Assembly: GCA_029821415.1 (NCBI GenBank)
Contig: JALGTJ010000110.1
Span: 1 to 6,749 of the forward strand
DNA length: 6,749 bases
Source of the DNA: Candidatus Zipacnadia bacterium
GTDB taxonomy: Bacteria; Armatimonadota; Zipacnadia; Zipacnadales; Zipacnadaceae
Direction: 5' to 3'
Shown here: piece after piece, positions 1 through 4,821 of the stretch
Layout: the number at the start of each line of letters is the position of its first letter
Position numbering within the stretch: the first letter of the stretch is position 1
The notes under the pieces: model-generated
Told to the model about the DNA's origin: nothing
Seen by the model: only the letters and a program-made list of their open reading frames with translations
Database searches by the model: none
Position numbers and translations under genes: made by a program

Positions 1-38
1 TGGCAGCGCCAATGTATGGAAGGACTGGAGCTTCGCCA

Positions 39-308
39 CTAATCGGATCCGGTCTTGGCTACTTCTGTAGAGTCCTCTGGCTTGGTGGACGAGTCTTTCG
101 GGGTCGTGGTTTTCTTTGCGCCATTTCGGCCATAGTCATTTACGTGGAAACCGCTGCCTTTGAAGATAATGGCAGGCGGGGAAAATACCCGATGCACCGG
201 CCCATCGCAGCCGCCCGTGGGGCACTTGACGTCAGGGTGGTCACGAAAGCTGTGGCGCACCTCAAAACGGCGACCACACTTTTCACATTTATATTCGTAG
301 ACAGGCAT
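39..308 (-). CDS. FmdB-family zinc-ribbon protein (putative regulatory protein)
   Basis: This 89-residue protein has the FmdB/CxxC_CxxC_SSSS family layout: an N-terminal MPVYEYKCEKCG zinc-ribbon half (C8, C11), a second cysteine pair (C29, C34) and then VFSPPAIIFKGSGFHVNDY (about residues 41-59), which is the family signature. Residues 60-89 are a low-complexity tail rich in Thr, Ser, Lys, Asp and Glu, probably disordered, as is usual in this family. The second pair is C-x4-C (CPTGGC) rather than the commoner C-x2-C. The ATG at 308 follows an AAGGAG Shine-Dalgarno (318-323 on the plus strand) at 9 nt. The family is named after a regulator of formamidase genes in Methylophilus, but for most members, including this one, no function is established. 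It stands alone as a transcription unit reading off the left side, driven by the consensus promoter at 453-481. Family assignment is firm; any regulatory role is only inherited from the name. Confidence 0.9.
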   Translation of the reverse strand: MPVYEYKCEKCGRRFEVRHSFRDHPDVKCPTGGCDGPVHRVFSPPAIIFKGSGFHVNDYGRNGAKKTTTPKDSSTKPEDSTEVAKTGSD

Positions 309-446
309 CGTTGCTAACTCCTTGCTCAGGAAGGTATTGAACTAATACATAGCGAAACTTCCCAAGTAACCGCCGTTTAACCCGGCTGCTATCCTGCGTT
401 GACGGTGCCGGGAAGTGAAGTGAAGATTGGGAAGCCTACACTGTTA
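309..446 (-). promoter_or_regulatory. Long structured 5' leader of the fmdB-like gene
   Basis: If transcription starts about 7 nt after the -10 box at 453-458, the mRNA has a leader of about 138 nt. On the minus-strand RNA two folds can be drawn. Fold A is a 7-bp perfect stem (416-410 with 363-357, ACTTCCC/GGGAAGT) stacked outside a 6-bp stem with one G-U pair (406-401 with 374-369). Fold B is a 6-bp perfect stem (412-407, CCCGGC, with 386-381, GCCGGG). Positions 410-412 are shared, and the second strand of B lies in the loop of A, so the two folds exclude each other. Neither covers the Shine-Dalgarno at 318-323. I do not recognise a known riboswitch class. A regulatory role is inference. Confidence 0.35.
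318..323 (-). promoter_or_regulatory. Ribosome binding site of the fmdB-like gene
   Basis: The minus strand reads AAGGAG followed by 9 nt (TTAGCAACG) and the ATG at 308. This supports the annotated start; there is no competing in-frame start close by. Confidence 0.75.
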
Positions 447-452
447 GCCTTA

Positions 453-481
453 ATTATACACCTGCTCCGGATTGTTGTCAA
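453..481 (-). promoter_or_regulatory. Perfect-consensus sigma-70 promoter, minus strand
   Basis: The minus strand reads TTGACA (481-476), a 17-nt spacer, then TATAAT (458-453). Both hexamers match the housekeeping consensus exactly at the optimal spacing. It points at the fmdB-like gene, whose start lies about 145 nt downstream. The -35 box is overlapped by a small inverted repeat, GTTG-T-CAAC (474-482), which could be a repressor half-site or mere chance. The start of transcription should be near 446. Confidence 0.8.
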
Positions 482-496
482 CTTGCCCAGACGGTT

Positions 497-526
497 TTAG
501 CACTCGTTGGTGGAGACTGCTAATAT
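497..526 (+). promoter_or_regulatory. Candidate promoter for the C4 zinc-ribbon gene
   Basis: TTAGCA (497-502, 4 of 6 to the -35 consensus), an 18-nt spacer, then TAATAT (521-526, good -10). It would give a leader of about 25 nt before the ATG at 559. It lies back to back with the consensus promoter of the divergent fmdB-like gene, their -35 boxes 15 nt apart. This is much weaker than that promoter and is offered as the best candidate only. Confidence 0.35.
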
Positions 527-558
527 TCCATGGCCAGTTTGGATAAGGATGTGGGCTT

Positions 559-1272
559 ATGAAGGAACAATTGGTATTGCTTTATCAGCTACAACAGGCC
601 GATAGTCAGACAGAAGATAGTAAGGCCGAACTCTCTGGGCTGGACAATGGTGAGGCCTTGGCTGGTGAGTTGGAAGCGGAAGAGGCCGCACTAAGTGAGC
701 TGGAGGAGAGGCTATCTACCGCGCAGGCCGAACTGCACGACAAGCAGTTACAGTTACAGGGTACCGAAGACGATCGCCAAGACAAGTGGGATCAGACCTA
801 TGGAGGGGTGGTTTCCGACCCCAAGGAGTTGTCGGCTCTTGAGCGCAAGATTGAAGAGCTCGACCGGCGCAAGGATAAGCTGGAAGAAGATATTATTATG
901 CTGCTGGATGATGTGGAAACGCTGCAAGAACAAGTAGGCCAGAAGCAAGCTGAGGTAGAGCGGCTGAGCAGTAGGTTGAGCGAAGTTCGGGAGTATTTCA
1001 TTCAGCGTTCCGCCGAGCTCTCTAAGAAGATAGAGGAACTGGCCGAGCGGCGCAGCGAGCTGGAGGCGCAAATTCAACCTGGCCTGCTGGACGATTACGA
1101 ACACGCCAGACAACATGGTGCCAACGTTGCTGTCGCAGTCGTTAAAGATAGAGCGTGCAGTGCCTGTCACACCTCAGTGGCCAGCAGCCTCATCGGGGAG
1201 TTGAAACAGGCTACCCGAGTCGTCCGCTGCGAGAGCTGTCAGCGTATTCTGGTGCTGGACGAGTGGCTCTAA
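559..1272 (+). CDS. Coiled-coil C4-type zinc-ribbon protein (CT398-like, DUF164/zf-RING_7)
   Basis: The protein has 237 residues. Residues about 8-175 are almost continuous charged heptads (Glu, Lys, Arg, Leu, Gln), predicting a long antiparallel coiled-coil hairpin. It is interrupted at residues 80-91 by YGGVVSDPKEL, the conserved loop of this family. The C-terminal zinc ribbon uses C200-x2-C203 and C224-x2-C227, ending CQRILVLDE, where relatives usually have CGRILY. Length and architecture match CT398 of Chlamydia and the widespread bacterial 'C4-type zinc ribbon domain-containing protein'. Chlamydial CT398 has been linked to sigma-54 and secretion components; the general function is unknown, and nucleic-acid or protein binding through the ribbon is only plausible. 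The ATG at 559 follows AAGGA (545-549) at 9 nt. Its stop overlaps the stop of the convergent amidase gene by 4 nt, with no terminator between them. Confidence 0.88.
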   Translation: MKEQLVLLYQLQQADSQTEDSKAELSGLDNGEALAGELEAEEAALSELEERLSTAQAELHDKQLQLQGTEDDRQDKWDQTYGGVVSDPKELSALERKIEELDRRKDKLEEDIIMLLDDVETLQEQVGQKQAEVERLSSRLSEVREYFIQRSAELSKKIEELAERRSELEAQIQPGLLDDYEHARQHGANVAVAVVKDRACSACHTSVASSLIGELKQATRVVRCESCQRILVLDEWL

Positions 1273-1883
1273 TTGCCGTATAGCCTGGTCTGCACTCGCT
1301 TGAGGATCTGTTCCCACGGCACTCCCGCTCCCGGGCATTTGGTGGCAGCCAGGTCGCAGTGGCGAAACAAGCGGCGCAGCGGTATGTTGTGCCGGCGCAT
1401 CTGCTTAACGGTGAGATTAACTAAGGCATCAAGCTGCGCCTTTGTAGGATGCTGTGTCTGTGCCCCGCGATCGCTAAAGTCACCAATTAAACAGATGCCC
1501 AGGTAATGGTTGTAACCGGCGGTATGGGCGCCGGGCATCCATTCAGGGCGGCCTGGCTGCACAGTGCCATTTGGCAGGATGACGTAGTGATAACCAATGT
1601 GGTAGACCCGTTGGCCATAGCGAAGCCCCCAGCCCCGACTTTTATGGACCTCGTCCAGAAAGGCCGCATCAACGCCCCGGCCGATGTCGGTGTCAGTGGC
1701 GCTGTGATGGATGACAATGCCCTGCGGCACCAGCGGAAGTATTCGGTAAGGCCATGCCGGGCCGAGGCGGATGTAAAGCACTCCCACCGCTACGGTGGCG
1801 AGGGCTGCAATCAGCAGACCCGCCTCCAGGGGATGCAGTCGGCCCGAAGTGTGACGTTGGCTGTTGTGCTGAGATGTGCGCAT
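1269..1883 (-). CDS. Membrane-anchored N-acetylmuramoyl-L-alanine amidase (PGRP / amidase_2 fold)
   Basis: Started at ATG 1883, the protein has 204 residues: a short polar N-terminus with basic residues, one hydrophobic segment (about residues 18-38) acting as signal anchor, then a T7-lysozyme/PGRP-type domain. IVIHHSAT (56-63) supplies the first zinc ligand (H59 by alignment to T7 lysozyme H17). RHCDLAATKCPG (174-185) supplies H175 and C183. The catalytic pair of T7 lysozyme appears as Y98 in GYHYVILPNGTVQPGR and K182 in TKC. PGAHTAGYNHYLGICLIGDF (117-136) is the core family block. All key residues are present, so it should cleave the bond between N-acetylmuramic acid and L-alanine outside the membrane, in wall turnover or remodelling. 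The open frame runs on upstream to 2099, into nfnA, but the anchor sits properly at the N-terminus only with the 1883 start. No start has a clear Shine-Dalgarno, so the exact start is moderately uncertain. Confidence 0.85.
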   Translation of the reverse strand: MRTSQHNSQRHTSGRLHPLEAGLLIAALATVAVGVLYIRLGPAWPYRILPLVPQGIVIHHSATDTDIGRGVDAAFLDEVHKSRGWGLRYGQRVYHIGYHYVILPNGTVQPGRPEWMPGAHTAGYNHYLGICLIGDFSDRGAQTQHPTKAQLDALVNLTVKQMRRHNIPLRRLFRHCDLAATKCPGAGVPWEQILKRVQTRLYGN

Positions 1884-1964
1884 TTTCGTTAGTTCAGTTA
1901 ATTGTTCTGCTGCACTATTCGTGTGCCTGCGGTAATGAACCTCTGAAAGATGTCCCGAGGTTGG

Positions 1965-1993
1965 TTGACATTCCAGTGCTCCTGTGCTACAAA
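1965..1993 (+). promoter_or_regulatory. Strong sigma-70 promoter for nfnAB
   Basis: TTGACA (1965-1970) is a perfect -35. After a 17-nt spacer comes TACAAA (1988-1993, 4 of 6), preceded by TGC (1985-1987), that is, an extended -10 (TGn) element that would compensate for the imperfect hexamer. Transcription would start near 2000, giving a leader of about 80 nt that carries the hairpin at 2008-2034. Confidence 0.65.
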
Positions 1994-2007
1994 TACACGT
2001 CAGTTGC

Positions 2008-2034
2008 GTCGCCGCTCGCGCCAGTGGCGGCGAC
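2008..2034 (+). promoter_or_regulatory. GC-rich hairpin in the nfnA leader
   Basis: GTCGCCGC (2008-2015) and GCGGCGAC (2027-2034) form a perfect 8-bp stem around an 11-nt loop. On the plus strand it is followed by TTCTTGT, a poor U-tract. It lies just after the predicted transcription start and about 40 nt before the nfnA Shine-Dalgarno, which it does not cover. It could be a weak attenuator, a 5' stabiliser or a protein site. On the minus strand no T-run follows, so it is not a terminator in that direction. Confidence 0.4.
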
Positions 2035-2072
2035 TTCTTGTGAGTCATAATACGCCGGGCATAAGTGAAATC

Positions 2073-2082
2073 AGGAGTAATG
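2073..2082 (+). promoter_or_regulatory. Closely spaced ribosome binding site that decides the nfnA start
   Basis: AGGAG (2073-2077) lies only 2 nt before the ATG at 2080-2082. An in-frame GTG at 2065 would add five residues, but it has no Shine-Dalgarno and the AGGAG would then be inside the gene. Family proteins begin near MF(E/K)I, which favours 2080. The spacing is shorter than the usual 5-9 nt and may lower initiation. Confidence 0.55.
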
Positions 2083-2937
2083 TTTGAGATCATTGCCAAG
2101 CATCAGTTGGCTGAAGGTATCATAGAGTACACTCTCCAAGCTCCAGAGGTGGTCCGCCACCATCGGGCCGGGCAGTTTTGCATCATTCGCGTCGCCCAGC
2201 ACAGTGAGCGTATTCCTCTGTCAATTGCCGATAGCGACCCCGAGGCGGGCACCATAACCGTAGTGGTGCAAATCGTGGGCCATTCTACCCAGGAGTTAGC
2301 CCAGCTCGGAGTAGGGGATGCTATCATGGATGTGGTCGGGCCGCTGGGTAATCCCACGGATATCGGCACCCCGGATCGCGCTGTATTCATCGGTGGTGGT
2401 GTAGGCGTGCCGGCGGGGAATCTAATGGTCGGCGAGATGAAGCAAGCCGGTGCCCAGGTGCTGGCGATTATTGGTTTCCGCACCCGCGATCTGGTTATCT
2501 ATGAAGAGAAGATCGCTGCGCAGGCTGATGAACTGATTGTGACCACCGACGACGGCTCCTACGGTTACCACGGTCTCGTCACTGAGCCACTGCAGCAGCG
2601 ACTGGAGGCCGGCGAGAGTTACGACTTGGTCGTCACGGTTGGGCCAGTGGTGATGATGAAGGCGGTGGCCGAAGTTACCCGTCCCTATGGTATTCACACG
2701 ATCGCCAGCCTCAATCCGATTATGGTGGATGGCACTGGTATGTGCGGGGCCTGCCGGGTAAGTGTGGGTGGCGAGACCAAGTTCGCCTGCGTGGACGGCC
2801 CGGAGTTTGATGCGCACCAGGTTGACTTTGACGAGTTACGCCAGCGTCTAACAATCTATAGACAACAGGAACAACAAGCAACAGAGGCTGGCCCCCATCC
2901 GTGTCAACTTGAACAACAGATAGGCAAGATGCAGTAG
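2080..2937 (+). CDS. nfnA: NfnA-type small subunit: FAD/NAD(H)- and [2Fe-2S]-binding (sulfide dehydrogenase SudB-like)
   Basis: The protein has 285 residues and is similar throughout to the dihydroorotate dehydrogenase electron-transfer (PyrK/SudB) family. The N-terminal beta-barrel holds the FAD motif RIPLSIAD (44-51). The nucleotide-binding domain begins FIGGGVGVPAG (103-113). The C-terminal iron-sulfur site is VDGTGMCGACRV...FACVDGPEFDAH, giving D217, C222, C225 and C237: the three-cysteine, one-aspartate set known for the [2Fe-2S] cluster of Nfn small subunits, not the four-cysteine set of PyrK. With the next gene it should form NfnAB, a soluble complex that couples NADH and reduced ferredoxin to reduction of two NADP+, by flavin-based bifurcation or its reverse; some archaeal homologues were first described as sulfide dehydrogenase. 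No pyrD or gltB lies nearby, which argues against the alternative partnerships. The C-terminal tail (about 257-285) is Gln-rich and not conserved as far as I can tell. Confidence 0.85.
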   Translation: MFEIIAKHQLAEGIIEYTLQAPEVVRHHRAGQFCIIRVAQHSERIPLSIADSDPEAGTITVVVQIVGHSTQELAQLGVGDAIMDVVGPLGNPTDIGTPDRAVFIGGGVGVPAGNLMVGEMKQAGAQVLAIIGFRTRDLVIYEEKIAAQADELIVTTDDGSYGYHGLVTEPLQQRLEAGESYDLVVTVGPVVMMKAVAEVTRPYGIHTIASLNPIMVDGTGMCGACRVSVGGETKFACVDGPEFDAHQVDFDELRQRLTIYRQQEQQATEAGPHPCQLEQQIGKMQ

Positions 2938-2940
2938 TCT

Positions 2941-4341
2941 ATGGATATAAGAGAGCGAATGAAACTTGAGCCGATTCCGATGCCAGAAGCAAGTATCAGC
3001 GAGCGACTGGCCGGCTTTAGTGAGGTAAACCAGGGTTATTCCGAAGAGTTAGCTCAGGCCGAAGCCGAGCGCTGCCTACAGTGCAAGAATTCTCCCTGTG
3101 TTGAGGGTTGCCCGGTGGATGTGGACATTCCGGGCTTTATCAAGCTGATTCGGGAGGGCAAATATACGCAAGCCGGGCTTAAGATTAAGGAGACTAATAC
3201 CTTCCCGGCCATCTGCGGGCGCGTCTGCCCGCAGGAGCGACAGTGTCAGGAGAGGTGCGTCCTGGCCAAGCGGGGCAAGGCCATCAACATCGGCTACCTG
3301 GAGCGGTTCGTGGGCGATTACCTGATAAGTCACCCACCTGAGCAGACGGAGCGTCCCGCTTTAAGCGGATATAAGGTAGCCGTGGTCGGCTCTGGTCCTG
3401 CGGGACTGGCTGCTGCTGGCGACCTGGCCAAGCTGGGCCATCAGGTGACAGTCTTTGAGGCGCTGCACCGGCCTGGTGGAGTGCTCGTCTACGGCATTCC
3501 CGAGTTTCGTCTACCCAATATAACCGTTGACAACGAGCTAAAGGAGTTGCGCCGGTTGGGCGTGGAAATCCGGACTGATGTGGTAGTCGGCCGCACCTTG
3601 ACCATTACTGATCTGCGGGAGGAGATGGGCTTCGCGGCGATATTCCTGGGGCTGGGCGCTGGCGCCCCGATCTTTCTGGGCATAGAAGGTGAGAATCTAC
3701 CTGGTGTTATGTCCGCTAATGAATTTCTCACTCGCGTTAATCTGATGCGAGCGTTTGATGAAGATTATGACACGCCGGTCCAGCGTGGGCGTAATGTCAC
3801 AGTGATTGGCGGCGGCAACGTGGCTATGGACTCCAGCCGGGTCGCATTGCGCCTGGGTGCCGAAAGTGTCAAGCTGCTTTACCGCCGTACTCGTGCGGAG
3901 ATGCCGGCCCGGGTGGAAGAAGTTCGTCATGCTGAAGAGGAAGGTGTCATCTTCGAGTTACTGGTCAACCCAGTACGATTTCTGGCTGATGATGACGGCA
4001 ATTTAGCAGCAGTCGAATGCATTCGTATGGAACTCGGTGAGCCGGATGAGTCGGGCCGCCGCCGGCCGGTTCCGATCCCCGGTTCAGAATTCACTATGGA
4101 GACGGACCAGACGATTATGGCTGTTGGCGCGCGAGTGAATCCCTCGGCGCGGCTGGTATTGCCGGATATGGAGCAGGATGAGAAGGGTCACATTATTGTG
4201 GACCCCGAGACATTGGCAACGAACGTTCCCGGGGTGTTTGCCGGCGGTGATGTGGTGGTGGGCGAAGAGACGGTCATCCGCGCACTGGGCGACGGCCGCC
4301 GCGCCGCCGCTGCCATTGACAACTATCTGCGCAGCAGTTAA
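2941..4341 (+). CDS. nfnB: NfnB-type large subunit: GltD-like FAD/NADP(H) and two [4Fe-4S] (annotated as glutamate synthase small chain or SudA)
   Basis: The protein has 466 residues, full length for the family. The N-terminal iron-sulfur domain has C45, C48, C53, C57 and, after a helical stretch, C92, C96, C102, C106 with E99 (CGRVCPQERQCQERC). This is the layout of two [4Fe-4S] clusters, one of which in characterised Nfn proteins uses a glutamate ligand. The first FAD motif is VAVVGSGPAGLAAAG (146-160). The NADP(H) domain has VTVIGGGNVAMDSSR (286-300), followed by YRRTRAEMPA (314-323), the basic patch typical of NADPH selection. The second FAD motif, GVFAGGDVV...GDGRRAA, is at 431-456. The gene starts 3 nt after the nfnA stop with little Shine-Dalgarno of its own, so it is probably translationally coupled; an in-frame ATG at 2959 is a possible alternative start. 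Databases often call such genes gltD/gltA, but with an NfnA partner and no large glutamate synthase gene, NfnB is the better reading. It ends 21 nt from the convergent glgA. Confidence 0.87.
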   Translation: MDIRERMKLEPIPMPEASISERLAGFSEVNQGYSEELAQAEAERCLQCKNSPCVEGCPVDVDIPGFIKLIREGKYTQAGLKIKETNTFPAICGRVCPQERQCQERCVLAKRGKAINIGYLERFVGDYLISHPPEQTERPALSGYKVAVVGSGPAGLAAAGDLAKLGHQVTVFEALHRPGGVLVYGIPEFRLPNITVDNELKELRRLGVEIRTDVVVGRTLTITDLREEMGFAAIFLGLGAGAPIFLGIEGENLPGVMSANEFLTRVNLMRAFDEDYDTPVQRGRNVTVIGGGNVAMDSSRVALRLGAESVKLLYRRTRAEMPARVEEVRHAEEEGVIFELLVNPVRFLADDDGNLAAVECIRMELGEPDESGRRRPVPIPGSEFTMETDQTIMAVGARVNPSARLVLPDMEQDEKGHIIVDPETLATNVPGVFAGGDVVVGEETVIRALGDGRRAAAAIDNYLRSS

Positions 4342-4362
4342 CTGTAAGCCCGCCCAAGCCAG

Positions 4363-4821
4363 CTAAGCATCCGGGTGTTTTCGGACCACCTTCCCAGGTA
4401 CTCCTTGGGCCTGCTTGCTTAGTGCTGCCTGGTAGAGCTTGCAGTATTTTTGGGCAGAGCGCTCCCAAGAGAAGTCGTAGGCCAGAGCGTTGCTGACGAT
4501 CTTGCGCCAGCGCGTAGGATGTCTGGTAAAGGTGTCCACTGCTCGGTTAATAGCCTCCAGCAGTGCTTCTGCCGAATAGTCCTCAAACTTGTAGCCATTC
4601 TGGGGCCTGCCCCGAACGCCTCGCTCTTGGATACTGTCATCCAGCCCGATAGGCACGGTTCCGTAGGCCAGGGCGATCATCTGACCCAGCCCGCACGGCT
4701 CATAGCGGGAGGGCATCAGGAACATATCGGCTCCTGCGTATATCTGGCGGGCCAGTTCCGCATTGAAGTCAATTACAGCAGCCATATTCTCCTGGGTAGC
4801 TGCCGCTTGAGCAAATAACAT
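4363..4821 (-). CDS. glgA: GlgA C-terminal fragment (glycosyltransferase C-domain, second frame)
   Basis: After the frame break the C-terminal part of glycogen synthase continues to TAG at 4363-4365. The ATG at 4821, which falls right at the break, would give 152 residues: MLFAQAAATQENM, then IYAGADMFLMPSRYEPCGLG (27-46, with the conserved E41), GTVPI (54-58) joined directly to GLDDS, then NGYKFEDYSAEAL. The ATG has only GGGGACC upstream as a poor Shine-Dalgarno. The frame is open further up to 4899, but that stretch is out-of-frame GlgA and not genuine protein. Independent expression is possible but not supported; the fragment is listed because the protein similarity is clear. Confidence 0.55.
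   Translation of the reverse strand: MLFAQAAATQENMAAVIDFNAELARQIYAGADMFLMPSRYEPCGLGQMIALAYGTVPIGLDDSIQERGVRGRPQNGYKFEDYSAEALLEAINRAVDTFTRHPTRWRKIVSNALAYDFSWERSAQKYCKLYQAALSKQAQGVPGKVVRKHPDA

Noticed and set aside
410..426. Tandem repeat GGAAGTGAAGTGAAG
   Set aside because: Two or three copies of a 5-nt unit; too short to mean anything apart from its part in the leader stem.
309..446. Known riboswitch (THF, ZTP, TPP, guanidine and SAM-type cores considered)
   Set aside because: None of the conserved core sequences I know is present; only generic stems are seen.
754..1170. Minus-strand open frame of 138 codons opposite the zinc-ribbon gene
   Set aside because: It is a mirror of the repetitive coiled-coil codons on the plus strand (leucine- and serine-rich); no family resemblance and no ribosome site.
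1506..1892. Plus-strand open frame of 128 codons opposite the amidase
   Set aside because: The minus strand carries a complete set of amidase catalytic motifs here; the plus-strand translation has no recognisable domain.
2008..2034. Intrinsic terminator
   Set aside because: The stem is good but what follows is TTCTTGT on plus and no T-run on minus, and no gene ends just upstream on either strand.
2103..2817. Two minus-strand open frames opposite nfnA
   Set aside because: They are His-, Thr- and Pro-rich shadows of a well-conserved gene.
4342..4362. Terminator between nfnB and glgA
   Set aside because: The 21-nt gap holds no inverted repeat with a T-run.
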